The translations under genes were made by a program, and so were the position numbers. A DNA stretch of 64,000 bases from Nostoc foliaceum FACHB-393 (GTDB lineage Bacteria; Cyanobacteriota; Cyanobacteriia; Cyanobacteriales; Nostocaceae), in contig NZ_JACJTD010000027.1 of assembly GCF_014698505.1 (NCBI RefSeq), forward strand, positions 1 through 64,000, written 5' to 3'. The notes beneath the pieces were generated by a model. That model made no database searches. It was not told the DNA's origin and was given only the letters and a program-made list of their open reading frames with translations. This document shows positions 35,973 to 44,644 of this stretch, in pieces (position 1 is the stretch's first letter; every line of letters begins with the position of its first letter).

Positions 35973-36130
35973 GACTTATGTAAATATACAGTTATTTGGC
36001 AGATGGAAATCAGGATTTCCTTACCCAGAAAACAAGGAAAATCGGGATATTCTATTAATTGGTGTTTGTTTATACTATTTCAAATTTTTGTAGTGGTTAT
36101 ACTCATGACTTAGGTTCTACCTGGGAATTA

Positions 36131-36157
36131 GGAAGTGGCTTTGCCACTTCTTTTTAT
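36131..36157 (+). terminator. Intrinsic terminator downstream of caspase remnant
   Basis: GAAGTGGC (36132-36139), loop TTT, GCCACTTC (36143-36150), then TTTTTATT. A clear plus-strand terminator, probably the original end of the conflict operon. The rest of 35973-36396 holds only a gggcgtaggcctgtacgccc palindrome near 36275. Confidence 0.85.
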
Positions 36158-36396
36158 TGATATGGTAGCCCAGTAAAAAATATATTAAAAGTTAAAGTAA
36201 TTTCGTTGAACTTTTAACCTTTATTAATTGTTATACTACTTGACAAAATACCTGCTATGCAAACATTGGTAAGGGCGTAGGCCTGTACGCCCCTACAGCC
36301 GATTCATTTGTTGCAAAGATTCTTGACAATTGGATGATTCGTGTCCGTTTAATTGACCAAGTAGTTTGACGGAATTCTGGTCATATAGACATGATA

Positions 36397-37485
36397 TTAG
36401 TCATTACTCATTGTATCTTGCCATCTCTCACGCTTGGGCTTGCTCTCCACATCGCGCGATCGCGCTTCTTGCCAAGTCCCCCACATTAGAGCTTGTTGTC
36501 TTTCAACATGGTTAATAAACTGCATGATTGACTGATCTGCTTTGATGGGAGTTTTCAAATCAAACTGAATTGTTTGAAGAATCTTAATGTCACCCATGAG
36601 AAAGTACTTAGCTGCAATCTTAGTCAGCCATAGTACCACTCGATTGCATAACAAACCAAAAATTCCTTTACGTTTTTTAGTCATCAACAGAATTTTACCT
36701 TCAGTTTTTCCCCCTTCGTGGAGGCGAACTGCAACCATCATGTGGACATGGAAAAAATCGGGGCCAAGTGTCACAATGCCAATGCTACCGTACCAATAGC
36801 AAATACTATAAGTTATGGCATTTTTGTAGAAAAGACGGATGAGCTTAATCAAAAAGGAATTGTCTTTGATGGGTGTAGTGTTACTGAAGACAATCGCATT
36901 CTCGTTCAGTTCCTGTCTTTCAAAGATAATTTCTATTGGCAGCTTGTGAACTGTATTGAGGTGTTGAGCATCAATCGCATTAATCATCACCACATTGGGG
37001 TGACAGTTCATCACAAAGTGAGAATGGATGGCAACATCATACTCTTTTTGTTCCAACTCTGGAATAAAAGGTAGGGGTTGTTGTGGTATTTCTCCAGTCC
37101 AAACCCAAATCATCCCATACTTTTCAGCAGTCGGCCAAGTTTGTAACTTTAGGGAAGGCGGCGTATCTAAACATGGGATATCAATACACATCCCTTCAGC
37201 ATCAAACTTCCAGTGGTGAAAAAAACAACGTAGTGCATTACCCTCAACTTTGCCTTCAGCAAGGTGAGCGCCCATATGCGGACAATAGGCATCAAAAGTA
37301 GTTACTCTTCTGTCTTTACCACGGTAAATTACTAGTTTTCTACCCAAAATGGTGACAGGTTTTACTTCACCCACCCGCAGATTTCGAGAGGGTATTACCC
37401 AATACCAGCCCTCAATAAAACGCTCTGGATTATTGAAAGTTTTAGGTTTACGGGTTGAGCTAGAAGCCTGCGAGTTGAGATTCAT
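36397..37485 (-). CDS. Rieske-type aromatic-ring-hydroxylating oxygenase, alpha subunit
   Basis: A 362-residue oxygenase. The Rieske [2Fe-2S] ligands are CPHMGAH (about 68-74) and CFFHHWKF (about 87-94). The mononuclear iron site is seen in INAIDAQHLNTVHKLP (about 169-184; two His, with an Asp expected later). It should use O2 and reductase electrons to oxidise a ring or an alkyl substrate. The length is nearer to KshA-like oxygenases than to the longer Pao/Lls1 chlorophyll-breakdown proteins, so the substrate is open. No reductase or ferredoxin gene is adjacent. It is divergent from the MerR gene across a 340-bp AT-rich gap in which I see no clear regulatory site. Confidence 0.88.
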   Translation of the reverse strand: MNLNSQASSSTRKPKTFNNPERFIEGWYWVIPSRNLRVGEVKPVTILGRKLVIYRGKDRRVTTFDAYCPHMGAHLAEGKVEGNALRCFFHHWKFDAEGMCIDIPCLDTPPSLKLQTWPTAEKYGMIWVWTGEIPQQPLPFIPELEQKEYDVAIHSHFVMNCHPNVVMINAIDAQHLNTVHKLPIEIIFERQELNENAIVFSNTTPIKDNSFLIKLIRLFYKNAITYSICYWYGSIGIVTLGPDFFHVHMMVAVRLHEGGKTEGKILLMTKKRKGIFGLLCNRVVLWLTKIAAKYFLMGDIKILQTIQFDLKTPIKADQSIMQFINHVERQQALMWGTWQEARSRDVESKPKRERWQDTMSND

Positions 37486-37823
37486 TTTTATGGTTTCACT
37501 TGAGGTGAAGCAGTTGATCTAGAAGTAACATGAGAACTATAAAAAAACAGTTACTTTCAGTACCATGACAAACAGTTACCCAATGAATAGCTCAAATTAA
37601 ATAAGCAAAATATTGGCTGAAAAATATTAAAAATGTTAAAATTATGCTAGTCAAATATCAGCTTGTGTAAGCTAATATCTATTCTGAGTGGATATTTTAA
37701 AAATAAAAACTTAGTAATATTTTTAAGTAAAAAATTAAACTACTGAATTTGGCTCAACTCTTTAATGATTTAATAAACCAGAAAAATATGTAATAATAAT
37801 TACAATATTTGGGAAAATCTGCC

Positions 37824-38249
37824 GTGTTAACTCAGGAGACAAAACTGCTTTTAATTGGTCAGGTAACAGATATGAGCGGAATCCCCATCAGGACAATTCG
37901 CTATTATGAGAGTTTAGGCTTAATCAAATCATCAAGACGAACAGAGGGAGGCTTCCGCCAGTTTTCATGGGATGTGCTAACTCGTCTAGGATTCATTAAA
38001 AGGGCACAAAATCTTGGTCTTAGCTTAGAGGAGATTGGAAATATTCTTCAGGTCTATGACCAAGGACAGGCTCCTTGTGGTGAAATAAAAGAAAAGCTCG
38101 AAGACAAGCTTTTGCAAATTGATCACCAAATAAATCAGTTGTTAACTTTACGGTCTGAAATAAAGGGATTACTTTCAGGCTGGAAGAATATCGGTGACCA
38201 CCATGAAGATACAATTTGTCCCATTATTCAAAATACCAGTCAGTACTAA
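37824..38249 (+). CDS. MerR-family metal-responsive transcriptional regulator
   Basis: About 141 residues if translation begins at GTG 37824; a TTG at 37809 is the other option. The N-terminal winged helix has IRTIRYYESLGLIKSSRRTEGGFRQF, the MerR signature. A dimerisation coiled coil follows (about 80-125). Two Cys (QAPCGEI near 91, TICPII near 132) frame the helix as in metal sensors of the CueR/ZntR group. It lies convergent to the copper operon, and a perfect MerR-type dyad at 41492-41521 is the likely operator. The inducing metal is inferred as Cu from the operon content. Confidence 0.88.
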   Translation: MLTQETKLLLIGQVTDMSGIPIRTIRYYESLGLIKSSRRTEGGFRQFSWDVLTRLGFIKRAQNLGLSLEEIGNILQVYDQGQAPCGEIKEKLEDKLLQIDHQINQLLTLRSEIKGLLSGWKNIGDHHEDTICPIIQNTSQY

Positions 38250-38262
38250 AGAACCATTATTT

Positions 38263-38355
38263 ATGAAACTGCACAAACTCAAGCTTGGTGAAGCAAGGGG
38301 ATTGAGCAACTGGTTTTGGAGCAATCTCATAGATAATCGGTATGAGTGCTGTTAA
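38263..38355 (+). CDS. Possible 30-residue peptide after merR
   Basis: A short frame 13 bp after the merR stop encodes MKLHKLKLGEARGLSNWFW and continues to an end in ECC. Its Trp-rich, Cys-Cys ending is curious, but the upstream ribosome-binding site is poor and there is no homology support. It may be chance. Confidence 0.2.
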   Translation: MKLHKLKLGEARGLSNWFWSNLIDNRYECC

Positions 38356-38360
38356 ATAGA

Positions 38361-38400
38361 AATGAAGAAAAAAGATAAAGCAATTTCTTCATTATTTATT
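38361..38400. terminator. Bidirectional terminator-like hairpin between merR and the copper operon
   Basis: AATGAAGAAA (38361-38370) and TTTCTTCATT (38384-38393) form a 10-bp stem with flanking A- and T-rich runs on both sides. It could end transcription of merR (plus) and of the minus-strand copper operon. Confidence 0.55.
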
Positions 38401-38490
38401 CCCAACACTTAACTCCTAGCCTCCTTAAAAAAGGGTCTAAAAGCATCTAACAGTCTTTGATACATTACTAACGACTGTTAAAACATCCTT

Positions 38491-38718
38491 TTAGGATTCA
38501 GGACTTTTATAGAGGAGAAACCACCACAACTCTAGTCCAATCAATGCTAAACCACCGATCGCAACACCAACTTTCAAGCCCAAAGGTTGCTCAATATGGT
38601 GAAATTGGCTGGTTTGTTCTGGCGAGTGGGCCGGCATTTCTGCTAATACTACACCCGATGTTCCAGTGAGCAGCACTAAAGCTGTAAGACTTCCCCAAAG
38701 CGTTTTTTTACTGAACAT
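38491..38718 (-). CDS. Small His-containing membrane/periplasmic protein of the copper operon
   Basis: A 75-residue protein starting at MFSKKTLWG; the frame extends upstream, but that part overlaps copA. It has a signal-like segment (about 5-26, ending VVLAEMPAH), a short hydrophilic stretch with His residues (AHSPEQTSQFHHIEQP), and one membrane helix (about 47-68). Only 19 bp separate it from the copA stop, so it is co-transcribed. It may bind or pass on copper at the membrane, which is inference from context. The family is not recognised. Confidence 0.65.
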   Translation of the reverse strand: MFSKKTLWGSLTALVLLTGTSGVVLAEMPAHSPEQTSQFHHIEQPLGLKVGVAIGGLALIGLELWWFLLYKSPES

Positions 38719-38737
38719 TTCCTTAATTACCCTGAAA

Positions 38738-41014
38738 TTATGAGATAGCTTTTGGTTGAAAGTTACGCAATCTGAGGGCGTTGCTAACAACAGAGAGTGA
38801 AGAAAGAGCCATCGCAGCGCCGGCGATAATTGGATTGAGTAACCAACCAAAGATGGGGAATAGAATTCCAGCCGCAATCGGAATACCAATTACATTGTAA
38901 ATAAAGGCAAAGAAGAGATTTTGCTTGATATTGTTGATGGTGGCGCGGCTAAGTTGGATAGCTGTCACAATTCCTTGCAAATCTCCAGAAATCAGGGTGA
39001 TATCGCTAGCTGCGATCGCAACATCTGTTCCCGTCCCAATAGCAATTCCTACATCAGCTTGGGCTAGGGCTGGCGCATCATTTATGCCATCACCTACCAT
39101 TGCGACAATTTTGGATTTGGGAAATTTCTCTATCTTCCCTTGTAAAGATTGGATAATCGCCGCTTTTTGATCTGGACGCACTTCGGCAAAGATTCGCTGG
39201 ATGCCAACTTGCCCCGCGATCGCATCAGCAGTTTTACGATTATCTCCGGTCAGCATTACTACCTCTAAACCTAACTTCTGTAAAGCTTTCACTACTGCTG
39301 TTGATGAAGGTTTGAGGGCATCAGCAATACCCATTACCCCTTGTAGTTCACCATCTACAGCAATCAAAATGACTGTTTTACCAGCGGCTTCCCATGCATC
39401 TTTATACTGCTGGAGAGTTATGGTGTTAATTCCAAGTTCTGTTAACCAGCGTTGTGTACCAATTTGTACAAGCTGATTTGACACAACTGCTTGGACACCA
39501 CTACCTGCGATCGCTACGAAGTTCTTTACTTCTATTAAACTCACCTCTTGAGACTGGGCGTATTTCACAACCGCTGCCGCCAAGGGATGTTCAGAATTGT
39601 GTTCCACCGTTGCTGCTAACTGTAAAAGCTTGATTTCATTACCATTCGCTGTACCGTTAACAGTCACAAAGTCTGTAACCGTGGGTTTCCCCTGAGTTAA
39701 AGTGCCAGTTTTATCTAGAACGATGGTTTGAATTTTGTGTGCTAGTTCTAAGCTGTCCGCACCCTTAATCAATATGCCATTTTCTGCACCTTTGCCCGTC
39801 CCCACCATTACAGAAGTGGGGGTAGCTAAACCCAAAGCACAAGGACAAGCGATAATTAGTACGCCTACAGTTGTCATTGTTGCTAAGGTGAGGTTGCCAG
39901 TGAAATTAAACCAAATGACGAAAGTGGCGATCGCAACGGCAATCACAGCTGGTACAAACCATCCTGTAACTTGATCTGCCAAGCGCTGAATTGGTGCTTT
40001 AGAACCTTGGGCCTGTTGCACTAGTTTGACGATTTGAGCCAAAAACGTATCATTTCCGACTCGTGTCACCCGAAACTGAAATGCACCCGCACCGTTAATC
40101 GTCGCCCCAATCACTTCATCTCCTGACTGCTTTTTGACTGGCAAACTTTCACCCGTCACCATCGCTTCATCTACCGTCGAAATGCCTGCAATCACTTCGC
40201 CATCTACCGGAATCTTCTCACCAGGGCGCACTAAAATCACATCGTTGATTCTGACTTCGGCTATGGGAACATCAATTTCTCTACCATCACGGATAACTCT
40301 GGCATCTCTAGCTTGCAATCCGATAAGTTTGCGGATAGCTTCAGAAGTTTGTCCTCTAGCGCGATTTTCTAACAACCGCCCCAACAAGATTAAGGTAATG
40401 ACAATGGCGGCAACTTCATAATAAATATGAGGTATCAAGCCCTGAGCAATAAAAAATTTCGGGAAAACAGTCACAAACAAAGAATATAGATACGCTGCAC
40501 TTGTACCCAAAGCAATCAGCGTGTCCATCGTTGCCGTATGGCGCTTGAGACTTTTCCAGCCATTACGGTAAAAAGATCCACCACACCAAAAGACGACGGG
40601 TGTTGTCAGCACTAACTGTACCCAAGAATTTTGCAGGAAACTTGGAATCAAGGGTAAATTCAGCCCAGTCATCATGGGCAACGACCCCAAAAGTAGGAAA
40701 ATGCTGATTACACCTCCCACCACTACCTTGAGGGAGAGTTGGCGTTGTAATGCTTGCCTAGTCGCTTTTTCAACATCATCTTCTTCAGAGAGCAATTCTT
40801 CCTGGAGTGAGTAGGAAGAGTATCCCGCAGCAGCGATCGCAGCTTGGATTTTCTCTAAATTTGCTAGAGAGCGATCGTACCTGATGGCGGCTTGTTCTGC
40901 TCCAAAGTTAACGTTGCAGTCCCTTACCCCTGGTACAGAGCGAATTGCCTTTTCGATGTTGTTAGCGCAAGCGGCGCAACTCATCCCTCGAAGTTTGAGT
41001 GTGAGAGTATCCAT
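38738..41014 (-). CDS. copA: Copper-translocating P-type ATPase (CopA/PacS type)
   Basis: A 758-residue P1B-1 ATPase starting at MDTLTLKLRG (a frame 15 bp longer opens with GTG). An N-terminal HMA domain carries GMSCAACANN (about 10-19). Motifs: TGESLPVKK, intramembrane CPC in IACPCALGLATP, DKTGTLTQGK, SEHPLAAAV (HP motif), TGDN, GDGINDAPAL, and the late MALSSLSVVSNALRLR that marks Cu(I) pumps. It exports Cu(I) from the cytoplasm or into thylakoids. The gene lies between a copper chaperone (174 bp upstream) and a small membrane protein, all on the minus strand. Confidence 0.94.
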   Translation of the reverse strand: MDTLTLKLRGMSCAACANNIEKAIRSVPGVRDCNVNFGAEQAAIRYDRSLANLEKIQAAIAAAGYSSYSLQEELLSEEDDVEKATRQALQRQLSLKVVVGGVISIFLLLGSLPMMTGLNLPLIPSFLQNSWVQLVLTTPVVFWCGGSFYRNGWKSLKRHTATMDTLIALGTSAAYLYSLFVTVFPKFFIAQGLIPHIYYEVAAIVITLILLGRLLENRARGQTSEAIRKLIGLQARDARVIRDGREIDVPIAEVRINDVILVRPGEKIPVDGEVIAGISTVDEAMVTGESLPVKKQSGDEVIGATINGAGAFQFRVTRVGNDTFLAQIVKLVQQAQGSKAPIQRLADQVTGWFVPAVIAVAIATFVIWFNFTGNLTLATMTTVGVLIIACPCALGLATPTSVMVGTGKGAENGILIKGADSLELAHKIQTIVLDKTGTLTQGKPTVTDFVTVNGTANGNEIKLLQLAATVEHNSEHPLAAAVVKYAQSQEVSLIEVKNFVAIAGSGVQAVVSNQLVQIGTQRWLTELGINTITLQQYKDAWEAAGKTVILIAVDGELQGVMGIADALKPSSTAVVKALQKLGLEVVMLTGDNRKTADAIAGQVGIQRIFAEVRPDQKAAIIQSLQGKIEKFPKSKIVAMVGDGINDAPALAQADVGIAIGTGTDVAIAASDITLISGDLQGIVTAIQLSRATINNIKQNLFFAFIYNVIGIPIAAGILFPIFGWLLNPIIAGAAMALSSLSVVSNALRLRNFQPKAIS

Positions 41015-41188
41015 AACTAGATGAACCACTGTGATTGATGTGGGAGGATCTTAAAGTAATTCGTAATTAAATTATTTGGGGATTTAGACCCCAACTAATT
41101 CAAAATCGCCAAGAAAGACAATTACACGCTAGTGCTTCGCCAATAATTACGAATTACGTTAGCGTAGCGGGGCGAAGCCCATTACGAA

Positions 41189-41386
41189 TTAGTTAGCAAC
41201 TGGATAGCCAGCAGCAGCCAACGCTTCTTTAATTGCTGTTTCTGATGCTTGAGTTTCTACACTGACAAGCTTGGTTGTTGGATCAGCCTGAACGTTAGCA
41301 TTGGCATCGACTGCCTGAAGTGCTTTGGTGATGGTGCTTGCACAAACAGAACAAGCCATGTTGGGAACTGTGAGTTGGAGAGTCAT
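41189..41386 (-). CDS. Heavy-metal-associated (HMA) copper chaperone, Atx1/CopZ-like
   Basis: A 65-residue single HMA domain starting at MTLQLTVPNMACSVCAS. The MxCxxC loop (MACSVC, residues 10-15) binds Cu(I). The start is set by the homologous N-terminus; an upstream TTG is unlikely. It should deliver Cu(I) to the HMA domain of the CopA-type ATPase encoded downstream. The MerR-like dyad sits about 105 bp upstream of the start. Confidence 0.93.
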   Translation of the reverse strand: MTLQLTVPNMACSVCASTITKALQAVDANANVQADPTTKLVSVETQASETAIKEALAAAGYPVAN

Positions 41387-41491
41387 AGATTTACGGGATA
41401 GAGTGGAAAAGCTAGCCAAACTAAAGTGGATGGCTAGGGCACATCCGTCAACAGTCAGAAATTTCTGGTTGAGAGTCGCCTTAAATTCATC

Positions 41492-41521
41492 CTAGACTCT
41501 CCAGTCGGCTGGAGAGTCTAG
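41492..41521. promoter_or_regulatory. Perfect dyad, likely MerR-family operator
   Basis: CTAGACTCTCCAG (41492-41504), spacer TCGG, CTGGAGAGTCTAG (41509-41521): a perfect 13-bp inverted repeat. The inner ACTCTCC..GGAGAGT core has the form of CueR/ZntR-type operators, which lie in overlong -35/-10 spacers. On the minus strand CTAGAC could be the -35 and TAGGAT, about 19-21 bp on, the -10, directing the chaperone-copA operon. The symmetry leaves the direction open. Confidence 0.7.
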
Positions 41522-41600
41522 AGATTTTTAAAAGTTTTTAGCTAAACTTCAAATTTATTTATAGACGTAGTACAAAAATTGCTAATTTGGTACGCGTGAT

Positions 41601-42578
41601 GTGAAAATGACTGCTGACGCAATGCGATCGCTATTTCAGTACGGAGTTCCCGGTTGGCTGGATGCCATGCTAGATCGGCCTACGGGGAGTGTAGTCAAAT
41701 CTGATTTGCAGCAACTTGCCCAAGAGAGCGAACGCATCTTCTTAGGTGGTTCAATGGATGGTGACTGGAAACTTGCGCCTGAAGAATTGGTTCCCGATGC
41801 TGGACTGGTACGTGATGGCGGACTGGCAACCATTGGCGGCGGCAATCATTTTGTAGAAGTGCAGCGAGTTGATAAAGTCGAAAATCGCACCCTTGCCCAC
41901 GCCTGGGGAGTGCGCGAGGGACAACTGGCTTTTATGATTCACTCCGGTTCCCGAAATGTGGGTAAGTATATTGGGGGAATGTGGCGAGATAAAGCTAAAG
42001 CGACTTGGCAAAAAGGTCTGAAGTACCCTGATTCTCAGATTTTTCCTCTCTCTACTTATTCTCACCCCGAACTTGTCGCCAGTTACCTACAAGCTGAAGC
42101 CACTGCTGCTAACTATGCCTTTGTCAATCGCCTGCTGTTAGCTGAACTGCTACGTCTGCGTTTACGAGAAGTATATAAAGATGTAGAAGCACCTCTAGTT
42201 TATGACTTGCCGCATAACATCACCTTGCCAGAAGGTCAAGGATGGTTAACACGCAAGGGCGCTTGTCCCGCTCATGTAGGGCAACCAGTGATTATTCCTG
42301 GTTCAATGGGTGCTGATTCTTATCTAATGGTGGGTAAAGGCAATCCAGCATTTTGTAATTCTGCCTCACATGGGGCGGGAAGAATTTATTCTCGTTTCGA
42401 CCTCAACCGCAGGGGTGCATCTCAAAGTGAGGCGGAGCTGGGATTAACCGGGATAGACTGCATTACCCTGCGTCAAGAACGCCGAATTGAAGAAGCACCC
42501 GCCGCCTACAAACTGATTCAGTCTGTGATTGATGTGCAGGTTGAGGCAGAAATGGTGGATATTGTAGCGCGCGGTTGA
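41601..42578 (+). pseudogene. rtcB: RtcB-type RNA ligase, N-terminally truncated
   Basis: The 325-residue frame holds most of RtcB: GGGNHFVEV (near 80), MIHSGSRNVG (near 112), YDLPHNIT (near 204), CPAHVGQPVIIPGSMGADSY and the guanylylated-His motif NSASHGAGR (near 263). RtcB joins 2',3'-cyclic phosphate RNA ends to 5'-OH ends using GTP and Mn2+. The N-terminal part with the metal-ligand motif DxxCGM is missing. An in-frame stop lies 18 bp upstream (TAA at 41583), and the copper operon's control region abuts directly. The first 100 or more residues are therefore lost, and catalysis should be impaired. Codon content looks normal, so the truncation may be recent. Confidence 0.75.
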
Positions 42579-42908
42579 GTCCGGTGTTGACGTTTAAGGC
42601 GTAGCTGCTAAATAAAAAGCCCCTGGTATTAGCCAAGGGTATCCATCTTTATTCCCTGATATTAGAATCGCATCTGTGAAGCTATGGTAAATCCGTATTA
42701 ATGCAATTACTGCATAATTTCGATGATCATTTTGCAATCAGCTAGTTAGATAGGAATTTACTCAGCATCATCAATGAGAGCGATGTCTACGACAGGCTAT
42801 AACGCTCGCAGACTCGCTAACGCCCTTGGTGTCTCCCCTTCTCTACGAGACGCTGCACAAAGGGAGAAGACTCGTTATCGGTGTCGCTTCTTTCTCTTCA
42901 CTTGCTGA
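42579..42908. other. Intergenic, dispersed repeat fragments
   Basis: After rtcB there is a weak hairpin (aagcccctggtattagccaaggg near 42618) and then the common repeat gcgatgtctacgacaggct (42780-42798) with cccttctctacgagacgctgc and the inverted aaagggagaaga. No gene is seen. The array of RNA units begins at the right end. Confidence 0.4.
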
Positions 42909-43038
42909 CAAAAAAGGTTTAGCTGAGTGCTAAACCTCATATTTAGTGCTTGAGCAGACATCCCAAATTAATTTAGAATGACTTTTCTAGCAGTTCATCT
43001 TCCTATAGACTGTATCCAAATATCTTGAAAACTGATAC
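42909..43038 (-). ncRNA. Tandem small-RNA unit 1
   Basis: The conserved box (42991-43038; core tcctatagactgtatccaaa on the plus strand) supplies a putative minus-strand promoter. The body contains the shared ttaatttagaat element. AGGTTTAGC (42915-42923)/GCTAAACCT (42929-42937) followed by an A-run on plus, hence a T-run on minus, makes a minus-strand terminator. Last unit of the array. Confidence 0.6.
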
Positions 43039-43057
43039 ATAATTACCTGATCAGTCA

Positions 43058-43189
43058 TAATAAAAGGCTTGGTTAAACCAAGCCTCTATATATACCAAGC
43101 ATTTACTACACCAAGATTAATTTAGACTGACTCATACTTTAGTTCATCTCCCTATAGACTGTATCCAAATATTTTGAAATTTGATATAA
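43058..43189 (-). ncRNA. Tandem small-RNA unit 2
   Basis: Terminator stem AGGCTTGGT/ACCAAGCCT (43065-43085), exactly 150 bp from the unit 1 stem. Box 43141-43189 (cctatagactgtatccaaat) matches unit 1 almost base for base. It shares tatataccaag and tttac-aca with units 4 and 6. Confidence 0.62.
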
Positions 43190-43207
43190 CATTTCCTGGT
43201 TGTTTAT

Positions 43208-43341
43208 TAAAAAAAGGTTTGGCTGTGAACCAAACCTCAATAATTGCTGTGCTTAACAACGTACTAAATTAATTTAGTTCTACTCTATATTACAGATCAT
43301 CATCCTAGAGGATGTGTATAAATATTTGGAAATCTGGTATT
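43208..43341 (-). ncRNA. Tandem small-RNA unit 3
   Basis: Terminator stem AGGTTTGG/CCAAACCT (43215-43237), again 150 bp from the previous stem. Box 43293-43341 (tcctagaggatgtgtataaa). The ctaaattaatttag body element is kept. Confidence 0.6.
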
Positions 43342-43418
43342 GCTTTACTTGGTAAAAACATTCACTTTTTGATTTAAAAATTGATTAAAAAATATACAAA
43401 ACATCTACCTAAAGTATG

Positions 43419-43546
43419 AAAAAGACTTGGCTTGAAGCCAAGCCTCCATATATACCAAGTGTTTACCACATCTAATTAATTTAGAATTAGGTTGACTTCA
43501 GCTCATTTTCCTAGAAGATGTATACAAACATTCTAAAAGCTGAAGC
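43419..43546 (-). ncRNA. Tandem small-RNA unit 4
   Basis: Terminator stem CTTGGCTT/AAGCCAAG (43426-43442) with a minus-strand T-run. The body has tatataccaagtgtttacca and attaatttagaatta. The box at 43499-43546 (ctagaagatgtatacaaaca) is followed by agctgaagc, which pairs with gacttcagct at the other side of the box. Confidence 0.62.
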
Positions 43547-43565
43547 TCTCCTTATCCCAAAGCTA

Positions 43566-43694
43566 GGGTGTACACACAAGTAGACCCAGAGCCAGTTTCC
43601 AGGCTAAAAAGGTGGATTTTTCTCGTTCCCATGCTCCGCATGGGAACGAGTCAAGCCTTATCAAGCTAGGTTTTTAGGACTTGTGTGTACACCG
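43566..43694. mobile_element. MITE with 15-bp inverted ends inside the RNA array
   Basis: GGTGTACACACAAGT at the left and its inverse ACTTGTGTGTACACC at the right bound a 129-bp element flanked by TA on both sides (43564-43565 and 43695-43696), as expected for Tc1/IS630-type target duplication. Inside is the palindrome ctcgttcccatgctccgcat plus gggaacgag. It has no coding capacity. Confidence 0.8.
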
Positions 43695-44007
43695 TAGTTA
43701 TTCCAAAGGGAGAAGCTAGCGCCTGCTGTAGGGGCCGTTCAAGCAAGCTACAGCGTCTCTTTTGTGAGAAGGGCTGTAGGGAAATGACTCGAAGAGGCTG
43801 GGCTATTTGCCCTTGGTCTCAGCCCTTCTCTATGAGGCGCTACTTTGCATTGAGTAATGGCTCTTTATCGCCAGATTTGAATCCCCAAGGTGGATTCTGA
43901 CAATTAATACCTTTATTGTTTCTCATAAATCCAGTGGATAACAATCTCGACAGACAATTTACTTCTACTCCGATAAAAGTCTCTTTTCCACTTATCTAAA
44001 TTTTTAG
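43695..44007. repeat. Intergenic stretch with 11-bp inverted repeat and dispersed repeat fragments
   Basis: GAGAAGGGCTG (43766-43776) and CAGCCCTTCTC (43820-43830) form a stem. The surroundings (gggagaagctagcgcctgctg, tctctatgaggcgctac) resemble the repeat fragments at 42800-42890. A 71-codon frame here is made of these repeats, and I do not accept it as a gene. Confidence 0.5.
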
Positions 44008-44128
44008 AAAAAACCCTGGGTATTATTCCAGGGCACATACACGTTTTTCAGGCATTAACAGGCTGAATAATAACTTTGTAAAATAGTTATTTCTACTATC
44101 CATAGAATGATACGAATATCGATCCATA
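44008..44128 (-). ncRNA. Tandem small-RNA unit 5 (diverged)
   Basis: Hairpin CCCTGG/CCAGGG (44014-44033) preceded on plus by gaaaaaa (a minus-strand T-run). The box at 44084-44128 is recognisable (tagttatttctactatccat, agaatgatacgaatatc). A further box-only relic lies at 44209-44254 (ttactattcctttagtacca, then acattctgtaatctgata) without a hairpin. Confidence 0.4.
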
Positions 44129-44345
44129 TATGGTAATGGTGTTTTTTTGTTGCTTGGTCTATTTATAGATGGTATTTTATAACACTAACCTATTAGATTT
44201 TGATGATATTTACTATTCCTTTAGTACCAGGTCAAACATTCTGTAATCTGATATTAATCTCTTAGTGATATAAGCTTAGATTCAAAAATTGTAGAGTAAG
44301 TATTTTACTAACTATTTATACATTTTACTTGCTGAGTGCTACTCA

Positions 44346-44474
44346 CGAAAAAGGCATGGCTAAAAGCCACGCCCTATATATACCAAGTGTTTACCATACC
44401 TTGCTAATTTAGAATTACTTTGATTTCAGTTCATCTGTCTATAGTGTGTTTACAAAAAATCTACAACCTGTTGG
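44346..44474 (-). ncRNA. Tandem small-RNA unit 6
   Basis: The stem GGCATGGCT/AGCCACGCC (44353-44373) has an A-C mismatch if read as plus-strand RNA but a G-U wobble if read as minus-strand RNA, which supports minus-strand transcription. The body repeats tatataccaagtgtttacca and ctaatttagaattactttga. Box 44427-44474 (tctatagtgtgtttacaaaa). Confidence 0.6.
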
Positions 44475-44644
44475 CAAGTTAATAATATATTTATTGCTAT
44501 AAAAAAGGTTTCTATAAACTTAGATATTAATCTGGCACCAGTGCTTTATATAATTTCTAATAAAATATACTTCATGATGACGTACTTAAATAAAAACATA
44601 GAGTGATAAGTATAATTTGTAAATTCGGTTAAGCTAGTTATATG

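Noticed and set aside
38719..38889. Upstream extension of the small copper-operon protein
   Set aside because: It lies inside copA in another frame. The signal-like MFSKKTLWG start at 38718 is better.
43685..43900. A 71-codon plus-strand frame within the RNA array region
   Set aside because: It is built from the MITE end and dispersed repeat fragments, has no ribosome-binding site and resembles no protein.
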